Below are positions 50,467 through 58,107 of a DNA stretch of 64,000 bases, piece after piece. A program made the translations under genes and the position numbers. Numbering within the stretch: the stretch's first letter is position 1; each line of letters begins with the position of its first letter. Below the pieces are notes generated by a model. It was not told where the DNA came from, made no database searches, and was given only the letters and a program-made list of their open reading frames with translations. The stretch covers positions 1,199,260 to 1,263,259 of the forward strand of contig NZ_BMRB01000002.1 in assembly GCF_014648415.1 (NCBI RefSeq), read 5' to 3'. This DNA is from Actinokineospora fastidiosa (GTDB lineage Bacteria > Actinomycetota > Actinomycetes > Mycobacteriales > Pseudonocardiaceae).

Positions 50467-51006
50467 TCAGCGTCGATGGACCGACACCGCGTAGTCACCG
50501 TCGGTGAAGGGGTCCCGCGACCAGGTGGCGAACCGCTCCGCGAGCGTCAGCCCCGCGGCGGCGCAGTGGGCGTCGTAGTCGGCGAGGGTGTAGGCGCGGT
50601 CGAGGGAGAAGCCCGCGATGAGCACCCCGCCGGGAGCCACGTGCCGGGCGGCGCCCGCGACCAGCGCGGGCTCGGTGCCCGGCGGGGTGAACAGGGGGAC
50701 GTTGCCCGCCATCACCACCACGTCGAACACCCGGCCGAGGTCCAGCCCGGTGAGGTCGCGGCGCAGCCACACCAACTCCGGCGCACGGCGCTCGGCGGCG
50801 GCGACCATGGAGGCGTCCGCGTCGACGCCGACGACCTCGATGCCGTGGCGGGCCAGTTCGATGGCGACTCTGCCGGACCCGCAGCCCGCGTCTAGGACGG
50901 TGGTGGGGGTGTAGGCGCGGACGAAGGTGGCCTCACCGTGCACGTCCACGCCGTCGGCGGCCAAGCGGTCGAAGCGGCTCTGGTAGTCCTCGCCATTCCA
51001 CGTCAC
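50467..51006 (-). CDS. Class I SAM-dependent methyltransferase
   Basis: 179 residues from GTG 51006; ATG 51024 is an alternative. The SAM-binding motif I is VLDAGCGSGRVAIELARHG, motif II GVDADASMVAAAERRAP and motif III MAGNVPLFTP. The N-terminus TWNGEDYQSRFDRLAADGVD is typical of a conserved actinobacterial methyltransferase group. The substrate is unknown. It is downstream of a multi-hairpin element that may insulate it from the NmrA-like gene. Confidence 0.82.
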   Translation of the reverse strand: MTWNGEDYQSRFDRLAADGVDVHGEATFVRAYTPTTVLDAGCGSGRVAIELARHGIEVVGVDADASMVAAAERRAPELVWLRRDLTGLDLGRVFDVVVMAGNVPLFTPPGTEPALVAGAARHVAPGGVLIAGFSLDRAYTLADYDAHCAAAGLTLAERFATWSRDPFTDGDYAVSVHRR

Positions 51007-51103
51007 CGCACTACCGTCGCACATCGGGCGGACCGCAGCGGCGGGGCACACCAGTGATGGGCACGTCGACCACTCTGCCCCCTGCTCCCTCGTCCTGGCC
51101 GTC

Positions 51104-51194
51104 TTTAACCCTGGGAGGGCGGTGTCAAGGGCAGGCGAAGCCTGTCGCGCAGCGACGCCGAAGGCGCCCTTTACTCCGCCCTCCCAGGGTTAAA
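51104..51194. repeat. 91-bp multi-hairpin element with 19-bp perfect terminal inverted repeats
   Basis: Outer arms 51104-51122 and 51176-51194 are exact 19-bp reverse complements (left TTTAACCCTGGGAGGGCGG). Inside, AAGGGC (51127-51132) pairs with GCCCTT (51166-51171), and three small hairpins sit in a row: CAGGC-GAA-GCCTG (51132-51144), TCGC-GCA-GCGA (51145-51155) and CGCC-GAA-GGCG (51156-51166). The fold is a multibranch cloverleaf, far more elaborate than a terminator. I recall similar GAA-loop hairpin clusters in related genomes, so it may be a dispersed repeat family. Confidence 0.75.
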
Positions 51195-51233
51195 CAATTG
51201 AGGCCGAGGGAGCGGATCCCAGGCCCGTCAGCG

Positions 51234-52097
51234 TCAGTCGAATGCCTCGGCATAGTCGTGAAGGAACTCCGCGACATCGCGCGGCGGGCTGCCGACCACC
51301 TTCTCGTAGTCGCCTGTGACGTAGTCGCCCCAGCCCTTGGCGTAGGCCTGCGAGTATTCGATCAGCATGTCGGCGATCCACCACGGCATCCCGTGGCTCA
51401 GCAGGGCTTTGCGGTGGTCCTCATCGGATACCGGGTGGTACTCCACTGGCTTGCCCAGGATTTCGGTGAGGAGGCGGGCTATCTCGGTGAAGGAGACCGG
51501 GCGGGGGCCGGTGGGGTTGTAGGTCATGCCGTGGTGCTGTGTGGGGGTGTCGGTGAGTATTCGTGCGGCGAAACGGGCGATGTCGCGGACGTCGATCATG
51601 CCCAGGCGGGCGGCGGCGGCGTTGGAGGAGAACGTGCCGTGGGCGGCGATGCCGGGCGCGTCGTTCAGGAGGTTCTGCATGAACCAGTGGGGGCGCAGGA
51701 TGGTCCAGTTCATCCCGCACGCCGCCACCTCGTGGTCGGATAGGGCGTGGAGGCGTCCGCTGCGGGTCGGGGCGTCGTGGGCGGCGCCGACGGCGGAGAG
51801 GCGGACCACCCGCTCGACGCCCGCCTGACGGGCGGCCCACAGCGCGTTCGAGCTGTTCTCCGGGGCGCGCGGTCCGTTGGGGACCAGCAGCCACAGGTCG
51901 TCGACGCCGTCGAAAGCCTTTGACAGCGAGCGCGGGTCGTCGAGGTCGCCCGTCGCGATCTCGACGCCGGGTGGCAGCGTGGCCCTGGTGGGGTCGCGGA
52001 CCAGGGCGCGGATGTGGAGGTCGGAGCCCTCCAGTTCGGCGAGCAACGCGGTGGAGACGCTGCCGGTGGCGCCGGTGATCAGCAGGGTTCGGGTCAT
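51234..52097 (-). CDS. NmrA-like NAD(P)-binding protein
   Basis: 287 residues. Rossmann motif LLITGATGSVSTALLAELEG at the start, then VRLSAVGAAHDAPTRSG and the conserved ILRPHWFMQNLLND. Members are atypical short-chain dehydrogenases that sense NAD(P) or reduce quinones (QOR2/NmrA). ATG 52097. It is followed by the multi-hairpin element and preceded by the DMT exporter gene (23-base gap), so these two may form one transcript. Confidence 0.85.
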   Translation of the reverse strand: MTRTLLITGATGSVSTALLAELEGSDLHIRALVRDPTRATLPPGVEIATGDLDDPRSLSKAFDGVDDLWLLVPNGPRAPENSSNALWAARQAGVERVVRLSAVGAAHDAPTRSGRLHALSDHEVAACGMNWTILRPHWFMQNLLNDAPGIAAHGTFSSNAAAARLGMIDVRDIARFAARILTDTPTQHHGMTYNPTGPRPVSFTEIARLLTEILGKPVEYHPVSDEDHRKALLSHGMPWWIADMLIEYSQAYAKGWGDYVTGDYEKVVGSPPRDVAEFLHDYAEAFD

Positions 52098-52120
52098 GGC
52101 CGGGTCCTTCCGGTGGGGAT

Positions 52121-53020
52121 TCAGCGGGAGAGCAGCGCGCGGGCCGTCTGCGGGGTGAGCTGCGCGCCGAGGATCGAGAGCATGGCCAGGACGAACCCGG
52201 CGGTCTGCAGGGTGGTGAGCGGCTGGTCCAGCACGGCCCAGCCCAGCACGGTCGCCACGACGGGGGACAGCAGGACGAGGAACGACACCGCCGTCACCGG
52301 GAGCCTGCCCACGCCCTGGAACCAGAGCACGTACGCGGCCAGCGTGCCCACGACCGCCAGCCACAGGTACCCGCCGACCGCGGCCGCGTCGAACACCGGC
52401 AGCGGCCCCTCGACGGCCGCGAACGGCACGAGCAGCAGGCCGCCCGCGGCGAGCTGCCACCCGGTGAACGGCAGCAGGCCCACGCCGTCCGGTTTGCCCC
52501 AGCGTTTGGTGAGCACGATGCCCGCGGCCATCGAGGCCGCCGCCGCGCCGCCCGCCACGATGCCGAGCACGTCGAAGCCCGCCTCCGCGCGCAGCACCAT
52601 CAGGGCGACCCCGGCCACGCCCGCGACGCCCCAGCCGAGCCGCCATCCCGTCGGCCGCTCCCCCAGCAGCGCCAGGGCGAGCCCGGCGACGAGGAGCGGC
52701 TGCGTCGCGGTGAGGGTCGCCGCGACCCCGCCGGGCAGCCGGTAGGCGGCGACGAACAGCAGCGCGTTGAACGCGCCGATGTTGAGCGCGCCCAGCACCG
52801 CCGCGCGCCACCACCACCCGCCGCGCGGCAGCGTCCTGGTCAGCGCCAGGACCGCGAGCCCGGCCGGGAGCGTGCGCAGCACGGCGGAGAGCAGCGGGCG
52901 GTCCGGCGGCAGGAACTCGGTGGTCACCAGGTACGTCGTGCCCCAGCTGATGGGGGCGACGGCGGCCATCGCGGTGAAGGCCGCCGTGCGCGGTGCGGCC
53001 CGGGCGGGAGCGTGCGTCAT
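52121..53020 (-). CDS. DMT/EamA-family exporter
   Basis: 299 residues with ten predicted membrane segments in two EamA repeats (AAVAPISWGTTYLVTTEFLP; GVAATLTATQPLLVAGLAL; LVLLSPVVATVLGWAVLD). Start ATG 53020 with GAGAGG upstream. It exports metabolites or drugs of unknown identity. It is divergent from a MarR regulator and probably under its control through AT-rich repeats in the 92-base intergenic region. Confidence 0.88.
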   Translation of the reverse strand: MTHAPARAAPRTAAFTAMAAVAPISWGTTYLVTTEFLPPDRPLLSAVLRTLPAGLAVLALTRTLPRGGWWWRAAVLGALNIGAFNALLFVAAYRLPGGVAATLTATQPLLVAGLALALLGERPTGWRLGWGVAGVAGVALMVLRAEAGFDVLGIVAGGAAAASMAAGIVLTKRWGKPDGVGLLPFTGWQLAAGGLLLVPFAAVEGPLPVFDAAAVGGYLWLAVVGTLAAYVLWFQGVGRLPVTAVSFLVLLSPVVATVLGWAVLDQPLTTLQTAGFVLAMLSILGAQLTPQTARALLSR

Positions 53021-53030
53021 CAAACCTCTC

Positions 53031-53054
53031 AACATTGAATTGTTTAACATCGAA
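53031..53054. promoter_or_regulatory. Candidate MarR operator between exporter and regulator
   Basis: AACATTGAA (53031-53039) and AACATCGAA (53046-53054) form a direct repeat 15 bases apart, overlapping the palindromes AACATTGAATTGTT and TGTTTAACA. The strip is AT-rich in a GC-rich region, as expected for a promoter with a MarR site. Confidence 0.5.
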
Positions 53055-53112
53055 GACTTTAAGGGTGCTTGTTAGGCTCCGTCAACCGCTTCGGGTCCCG
53101 AGGAGGATGCGG

Positions 53113-53625
53113 ATGGGCGACCACGTCGACCGGGTGCTGCGGCAGTGGGCCGCGGAACGTCCCGATCTCGCGGCAGCGCCGATGGGCGTCGTCGGCCGCG
53201 TGCAGCGGGCGAGCCGCCTGCTGGAGCGCGGGCTGACCGAGAACTTCGCCCGGCACGGCCTGCAGCTGTGGGAGTTCGACATCCTGGGCACCCTGCGCCG
53301 GTCCGGCCCGCCGTACCGGCTCACCGCGGGCGCGCTGTCCGCGAGTTCCATGGTCACCTCGGGCGCGATCACCAACCGCATCGACCGGCTGGTCGCCCGC
53401 GGCCTGGTCACCCGCGAGACCGACCCCGGGAACCGCCGCTCGGTGGTCATCACCCTGACCGAGAGCGGCTGGACCGCGGTCGAGGACGTCCTGGAACACC
53501 ATGTGTCCCATGAGGAACGCGCGCTGTCGTGCCTGAACGCCGACGAACAGCGCGAACTGGCGAGACTGCTGCGCAAGCTGCTGATCGGGCTGGGCGACGT
53601 TCCCGGAGGCGACGCGGTGGAGTGA
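53113..53625 (+). CDS. MarR-family transcriptional regulator
   Basis: 170 residues. The winged helix includes LQLWEFDILGTLRRSGPPY, LTAGALSASSMVTSGAITNR, IDRLVARGLVTRETDPGNRR and SVVITLTESGWTA. Start ATG 53113 is well spaced from GAGGAGG, better than ATG 53107. It is divergent from the DMT exporter and most likely represses it until a ligand binds. Confidence 0.9.
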   Translation: MGDHVDRVLRQWAAERPDLAAAPMGVVGRVQRASRLLERGLTENFARHGLQLWEFDILGTLRRSGPPYRLTAGALSASSMVTSGAITNRIDRLVARGLVTRETDPGNRRSVVITLTESGWTAVEDVLEHHVSHEERALSCLNADEQRELARLLRKLLIGLGDVPGGDAVE

Positions 53626-53658
53626 GTTCCGTCCAATCAGGACGCCAGTCGGGACGGG

Positions 53659-54102
53659 CTACCGCTCGGGCCGCCAGACATAGCGGATGTCGGGCTCCCG
53701 CTCCTCGTTGCGGCTGCCGTCCGTGCTGTCCACCGCGACGAAGCCGTGCCGTTCGTAGAAGCGGCGGGCGGGATGGTTGGCCTGGAAGGTCCACAACGCC
53801 AAGCCGTCCGGACGCAGGCGTTTGGCCAGGTCCAGGAATCGGTTTCCCAGTCCCCGTCCGCGCCACGACGGGTCCAGGTAGAGCTGGTCCAGTTCCCGGC
53901 CGTCAAGCACCAGCAGACCCACCACCGCGCCATCGGCCACCGCGACCCAGCTTTCGCCGCGCGGCACCACGACGTGGGTGAACCACCGGCGCACCGCGTC
54001 GTCGTCGTGGGCGCGGCGGACCCCCGGCAGCGCGGCGGTGAAGGAACGCAGCCACACCTCCGCCATCGCCGCCGCGTCGGCGGGGTCAGCTGGCCGGATC
54101 AT
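53659..54102 (-). CDS. GNAT-family N-acetyltransferase
   Basis: 147 residues. The acetyl-CoA motif A reads LDQLYLDPSWRGRGLGNRFL, with motif B LWTFQANHPARRFYERHGFV. ATG 54102. Its 5' end overlaps the 2'-5' RNA ligase-like gene by 17 bases, so they are co-transcribed. The acceptor is unknown. Confidence 0.88.
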   Translation of the reverse strand: MIRPADPADAAAMAEVWLRSFTAALPGVRRAHDDDAVRRWFTHVVVPRGESWVAVADGAVVGLLVLDGRELDQLYLDPSWRGRGLGNRFLDLAKRLRPDGLALWTFQANHPARRFYERHGFVAVDSTDGSRNEEREPDIRYVWRPER

Positions 54103-54724
54103 CGCCCAGCGCCACCGACGCGACCTCCGCCCACTCGTACGCGCGGCGGTCGCGGTTCAGGTCGATCAGGGAGACCGCGGCGATCGTGACGGCGGCGGTG
54201 TGGTCGCCGTGGTCGGCGAGGGCCTTGGCGATCGGCTCCCTCGGCCCCGCCGAGTTGGAGTACGCCAGGGTGACGTGCGCGCGGAAGCCGTCGGCGGACT
54301 CGGGCACCTTGTCCGCTCCCCACACCGCCGCGATCGCGTCGCGCAGGGACCGGCGGACCTCGGTGAGGGGCTGCGCCGGGGAGGCGGGCAACTGGATCGT
54401 CTCGGCGTCCACATAGGCCGGACCCAACGTGATCGTGAACGGCGACAGGCGCGCGCAGCGCTCCCGGGCCGCCTCGACGATCCGGTCGAGGTCGCCGCGA
54501 GCGACCTCGTCGGTGAAGCCGACGCCCTGGGTCGTGAGGTGCAGCCAGCGCACCGGAACCGGGTCCAGCATCGGCAGCGCCCGCACCAGGGGCGCGTAGT
54601 CGGCGACGAGCCGGGCGGCCGCGGGATCGGCGGCGAAGGTGAAGTGCCAGGTGTAGAACGACCGGCCCACCCGCCAGCCGGGCCGCCACCACCAGTGGTC
54701 CCGCATGCGCTCATGCTCGGTCAC
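54086..54724 (-). CDS. 2'-5' RNA ligase/cyclic phosphodiesterase-like protein (2H family)
   Basis: 212 residues with the two HxT-type motifs of the 2H fold: HLTTQGVGF and HVTLAYSN. The N-terminus has GRSFYTWHFTFAADP. GTG 54724 follows GGAAGAGG; GTG 54730 and ATG 54706 are alternatives. Members hydrolyse 2',3'-cyclic phosphates in RNA or small molecules. The target is unknown. Confidence 0.8.
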   Translation of the reverse strand: MTEHERMRDHWWWRPGWRVGRSFYTWHFTFAADPAAARLVADYAPLVRALPMLDPVPVRWLHLTTQGVGFTDEVARGDLDRIVEAARERCARLSPFTITLGPAYVDAETIQLPASPAQPLTEVRRSLRDAIAAVWGADKVPESADGFRAHVTLAYSNSAGPREPIAKALADHGDHTAAVTIAAVSLIDLNRDRRAYEWAEVASVALGDDPAS

Positions 54725-54755
54725 GCGCACCTCTTCCGGTTGGGGGACAACGGGT

Positions 54756-56057
54756 TCAGGCCGTCAGCTCGGCGATGACCGGGTGCCGGGCGAACTCGGT
54801 GATCTCCTCGCGCATCCGCTCGGCGATGGGCTCGCCCGGGAAGGCGGCGGTGGCCGCGCGGACCTCGGCGAGCCGGTGCAGCAGCGGCCGGACCCGGTGC
54901 TCGGGCGCGGTGGCCATGACCGGCGCGAGCGCGTCCGCGGCCCCGTCCAGCTCGCCCAGCGCGAGCCGCGCCTTGACCTGCTGCAGGCGGACCATGCGCT
55001 CGGAGCCGGGATTGCGCCGTTCGGCGGGCAGGGTGTCGAGCCTGCTCACAGCCCGGTCGGCCTGCTCCGCGGTGACGGCGGGCTCGCCGAGGGACAGCGC
55101 GGCGTCGGACCAGAACCCGGCAGCGCGCTCCGGCCCGCAGGTGAACGGGCCAGGCACGTCGTCGTCGCGGACGTCGGCGGTGTCGGCGTTGCGCTGCGCG
55201 GTGACGACGGCCTCGCGCGCCTGCTCGTCGCGGCCGAGCCGGGCGAGGTCCAGCGCGTAAGCGCTGGCCAGGAACGTGCGCGCGGTTCCTTGGGCGTGGG
55301 CGAGGCCGTCGGCGGCGAACTGGGCGGCGCGGGTGTAGTCGTCCTGCCAGAACGCGGCGGTGTGCTGGGTGGCGCGCACCCACGCGCGGAGCCCGTCGTG
55401 GTCGGCGTTCTCCGCGCACGCCCACGCGGTCCTGGCGTGCGTCTCGGCCACCGCCGGTCGGCCGAGGTCGACCGTCATCCAGGCCAGCAGGGTCAGCGAC
55501 CACCCCGCGGCCGCGTACAGCTCCCGCGCCTGCGCGGGCCGCTGTCTTCCTTCCAGCAAAGCGAAAGCGCGGTCGCGCAGGGCGCGCGTGCGGGCGAACA
55601 GCGGCATGGTGGGGACGCTCAGGTACGTGGCGGCGACGCGCCGCACGTCGGCGTGGAGCTGGTCGACGGTCAGGTCCCCGACGTTGGTCGCCTCGATCCT
55701 CGCCAGCAGTGCTGCCGACTCGTCGGCGGCGTCCATCACAACCCCCTCCAGGTCGATACCGGCGTGCGGGGATGCGGTCGGCGCCCAGCCGGTGGGGGCG
55801 AAGCCGAGCGCCGTGTCGTCCGGCGCGCGGAGGACCTGCCGCAGCGCGGCGCGGTAGTGCGCGGCAGGCCAGCGCACCACGCCGCGTTCCCAGCGGCCGA
55901 CGGCACGGGCGTCGAGGTCGTAGCGCTTACCCGTGCTCTCCCATAACCACGCGTTGACCGCTTCCGCCAGTTCGGCGCGGCTCATCGGCTCCCCGGGCAC
56001 GCGCCGCGACGGGGTGCGGTGGCGGGCGGCGCGGAGTCGGCCGTTGGGCTCGGACAC
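54756..56057 (-). CDS. XRE-type regulator with long helical-repeat C-terminus
   Basis: 433 residues from GTG 56057. The N-terminal HTH has MSRAELAEAVNAWLWESTG and AVGRWERGVVRWP (about 25-65), as in actinomycete TPR-XRE regulators. The rest is helical repeats (AWMTVDLGRPAVAETHART; FLASAYALDLARLGRDEQAR; VRLQQVKARLALGELDGAA), fitting TPR-like ligand sensing. Such regulators usually sit beside a small divergent gene, as here (56261). A hairpin-like inverted repeat lies 23 bases upstream. Confidence 0.83.
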   Translation of the reverse strand: MSEPNGRLRAARHRTPSRRVPGEPMSRAELAEAVNAWLWESTGKRYDLDARAVGRWERGVVRWPAAHYRAALRQVLRAPDDTALGFAPTGWAPTASPHAGIDLEGVVMDAADESAALLARIEATNVGDLTVDQLHADVRRVAATYLSVPTMPLFARTRALRDRAFALLEGRQRPAQARELYAAAGWSLTLLAWMTVDLGRPAVAETHARTAWACAENADHDGLRAWVRATQHTAAFWQDDYTRAAQFAADGLAHAQGTARTFLASAYALDLARLGRDEQAREAVVTAQRNADTADVRDDDVPGPFTCGPERAAGFWSDAALSLGEPAVTAEQADRAVSRLDTLPAERRNPGSERMVRLQQVKARLALGELDGAADALAPVMATAPEHRVRPLLHRLAEVRAATAAFPGEPIAERMREEITEFARHPVIAELTA

Positions 56058-56079
56058 GGATCAAGTCTATCCGCGCGGA

Positions 56080-56112
56080 CCCGGGGCGTCATTGATCATG
56101 ATCTGCCCCGGG
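56080..56112. promoter_or_regulatory. Inverted repeat around GATCATGATC upstream of the XRE gene
   Basis: CCCGGGGC (56080-56087) and GCCCCGGG (56105-56112) are exact arms enclosing a 17-base spacer with the palindrome GATCATGATC (56094-56103). The nested symmetry suggests a protein-binding site for the divergent promoters. Confidence 0.5.
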
Positions 56113-56260
56113 CTGCCCACGGTTGCCCCTCGGTCTGCGCTGTACGCGCGGAGCGCGGCCGGGCACCCTGGCGGTATGACCGCGATCTCCATGTCCGGCG
56201 TCACCGCCGTTCGCGTGGTCGTGGGGGAAGTGGGGGAAACATGCGTCACCCGGAGACCTC

Positions 56261-56476
56261 GTGAACTACACAACACCTGAGCAGGTCGACCTTGTCTCCG
56301 CGGTCACCAGGCTCGCCGACACACTGGAAGACCTCCTGCCGCTGATGCGCAACTACGCCAACGGGCTGATCGTCGGGTGGGCGACACCGGAGAAGGCCGA
56401 CGCGCTCGCGGGTGTGCTGGAGCAGACGGCACGCCTGGTCAGGGAACACGCGCCGCACCCGATCATCGAGGGCTGA
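56261..56476 (+). CDS. Small hypothetical protein divergent from the XRE regulator
   Basis: 71 residues, soluble and largely helical (VDLVSAVTRLADTLEDLLP; ALAGVLEQTARLVREHAP). GTG 56261 is preceded by CGGAG. Small helical proteins encoded opposite TPR-XRE regulators are a common actinomycete pattern. Its function is unknown. Confidence 0.6.
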   Translation: MNYTTPEQVDLVSAVTRLADTLEDLLPLMRNYANGLIVGWATPEKADALAGVLEQTARLVREHAPHPIIEG

Positions 56477-56484
56477 TCGGGCTT

Positions 56485-56946
56485 TCAGTCCAGGCAGAAC
56501 TCGTTGCCCTCGGGGTCGGCCATCACGATGAAGCCCGCGCTCATCGGCGGTTCCGGCTCGTGCCGCCGGATCCGGGTCGCGCCCAGGGCGACGAGCCGGT
56601 CGCATTCGGCCTCCAGCGCGGCCATCCGCTCATCGCCGCGCGCGCCGGGCGCGGCGCGGACGTCGATGTGGATGCGGTTCTTGGCGACCTTGTCCTCCGG
56701 CACCTGCTGGAAGAACAGCCGGGGGCCCTGCCCGTCCGGGTCCTCGATGGCCGACCTGGTGTTGCGCTGGTCCTCGGGAACGCCGACGCGCGCGAGGAAG
56801 TCGTCCCACGCGGCCAGCGGGTCGGCGCCCTCGGGCAGTTCGACCCCGGGCGGGCCGGGGTGGACGTACCCCAGCGCGTCGCGCCAGAAGGAGGACAGCG
56901 CGCGCGGGTCGTGGGCGTCGAAGGTGATCTGGATCTGTCGGCTCAT
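56485..56946 (-). CDS. VOC/glyoxalase-family protein, WYL-controlled
   Basis: 153 residues from ATG 56946. The vicinal-oxygen-chelate pattern shows in QITFDAHDPRALSSFWRDAL, RLFFQQVPEDKVAKNRIHID and VMADPEGNEFCLD. Members bind a divalent metal or drugs (bleomycin-type), or act as isomerases. It is divergent from a WYL regulator with a perfect palindrome between them, so it is very likely that regulator's target. Confidence 0.85.
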   Translation of the reverse strand: MSRQIQITFDAHDPRALSSFWRDALGYVHPGPPGVELPEGADPLAAWDDFLARVGVPEDQRNTRSAIEDPDGQGPRLFFQQVPEDKVAKNRIHIDVRAAPGARGDERMAALEAECDRLVALGATRIRRHEPEPPMSAGFIVMADPEGNEFCLD

Positions 56947-57043
56947 CGGGTTGCTCCGTGTGGGTGTGCCATGCGGACGGGAATGGTCTGGACGACCGGA
57001 CCAGGGTTCGGTCTCAGGCGTCCATGTGCTCACCCTGACACCG

Positions 57044-57068
57044 ATAGCGGACAGGTGGTGTCCGCTAT
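57044..57068. promoter_or_regulatory. Perfect 25-bp palindrome between VOC and WYL genes
   Basis: ATAGCGGACA (57044-57053), spacer GGTGG, TGTCCGCTAT (57059-57068): exact 10-bp arms. It lies 18 bases before the WYL ATG and about 100 bases before the VOC start. It is a strong candidate operator of the YafY/WYL regulator for itself and the VOC gene. Confidence 0.8.
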
Positions 57069-57086
57069 TTCTGGCAGGGTGGTGCC

Positions 57087-58070
57087 ATGGCGGGCGGCGA
57101 TGAGCGAGGCACGGCGGAGCGCGTCCTGGCCCTGCTCGGCCTGTTGCAACGACGCCGGGTGTGGACCGGGCCGGAACTCGCCGCGCGGCTGGGGGTCACC
57201 GCGCGCACGGTCCGCCGCGACGTCGAACGGCTGCGCGCGCTCGGCTATCCGGTGCACGCCGCCAACGGCGTCGGCGGGGGCTACCAGCTCGGCGCCGGAC
57301 AGGAGCTGCCGCCGCTGCTGCTCGACGACACCGAGGCGATCGCTACCGCGGTCGCGCTGCTCACCGGCACGGTGACGGGCGCGGACGAGGCCGCGCTGGG
57401 CGCGCTGGCCAAACTCGACCGCGTCCTGCCCACCCGCCTGCGGCACGAGGTGCGCGCGCTGTCCTCGGCGGTGGAGTCCTTCGGCGGCGGTCGCGCGCCG
57501 GTCGCCCCGGACGTGCTCATGACGCTCGCCAGGGCGTGCCGCGACGAGGTCGAGGCGGGCTTCGACTACCCGTCCGGGGACCGGATGCGGCGGCGTCGGG
57601 TGGAGCCCTACCGCCTGGTCGCCTCCGACCGGCGCTGGTACCTGCTCGCCTACGACCTCGACCGCGACGACTGGCGCACCTTCCGGGTCGACCGGATGAC
57701 CGACGTGGCCGCCCGCGGCTGGCGCTTCCGCCCGCGCCCCGCCCCGGACGCGGCGGCGTACGTCCAGGAGGGCGTCGCGAGCCGCGTCTACCGCCACCAG
57801 GCGCGTTTCCTCGTCCACGCGCCCGCGGAGGCGGTGCGCGCGCAGATCCCGCCCGCCGCCGCCGTCGTCCGGCCGCTCGACGGCGACCGGTGCGAGGTCG
57901 TCAGCGGCGCGGGCAGCCTCGATTTCGCGCTCATGCACGTCGTGCTGCTGGGCCACCGCTTCACAGTGGTCGATCCGCCGGAGCTGCGCGACCGCTGCCG
58001 CGTGCTGGCCGAGCGGCTGCTGGGGGCCATGCCCGATGTTGACAACGCGCAGTCGGACACTCCAGGCTGA
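57087..58070 (+). CDS. YafY/WYL-domain transcriptional regulator
   Basis: 327 residues. An N-terminal winged helix (VLALLGLLQRRRVWTGPELA; GVTARTVRRDVERLRALGYP) is followed by a WYL domain (VEPYRLVASDRRWYLLAYDL; RTFRVDRMTDVAARGW) and a C-terminal WCX-type extension. WYL domains sense nucleotides or nucleic acids in DNA-damage and defence settings, though small regulators like this often control one neighbour. It is divergent from a VOC gene over a perfect palindrome. ATG 57087. Confidence 0.88.
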   Translation: MAGGDERGTAERVLALLGLLQRRRVWTGPELAARLGVTARTVRRDVERLRALGYPVHAANGVGGGYQLGAGQELPPLLLDDTEAIATAVALLTGTVTGADEAALGALAKLDRVLPTRLRHEVRALSSAVESFGGGRAPVAPDVLMTLARACRDEVEAGFDYPSGDRMRRRRVEPYRLVASDRRWYLLAYDLDRDDWRTFRVDRMTDVAARGWRFRPRPAPDAAAYVQEGVASRVYRHQARFLVHAPAEAVRAQIPPAAAVVRPLDGDRCEVVSGAGSLDFALMHVVLLGHRFTVVDPPELRDRCRVLAERLLGAMPDVDNAQSDTPG

Positions 58071-58081
58071 GAGCGCTCCCA
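58068..58081 (+). promoter_or_regulatory. CebR-like operator before the cellulose-binding hydrolase
   Basis: TGAGAGCGCTCCCA differs by one base from the CebR box TGGGAGCGCTCCCA. It overlaps the WYL stop codon and lies 27 bases before the hydrolase ATG. This links the gene to cello-oligosaccharide control. Confidence 0.75.
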
Positions 58082-58107
58082 GTCGCTTCGGCCGAAGAGG
58101 ATCGCCG

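Noticed and set aside
51104-51194. Simple terminator or insertion sequence
   Set aside because: Too many nested stems for a terminator, and no transposase or clear target duplication for an IS; reported as an unexplained element instead.
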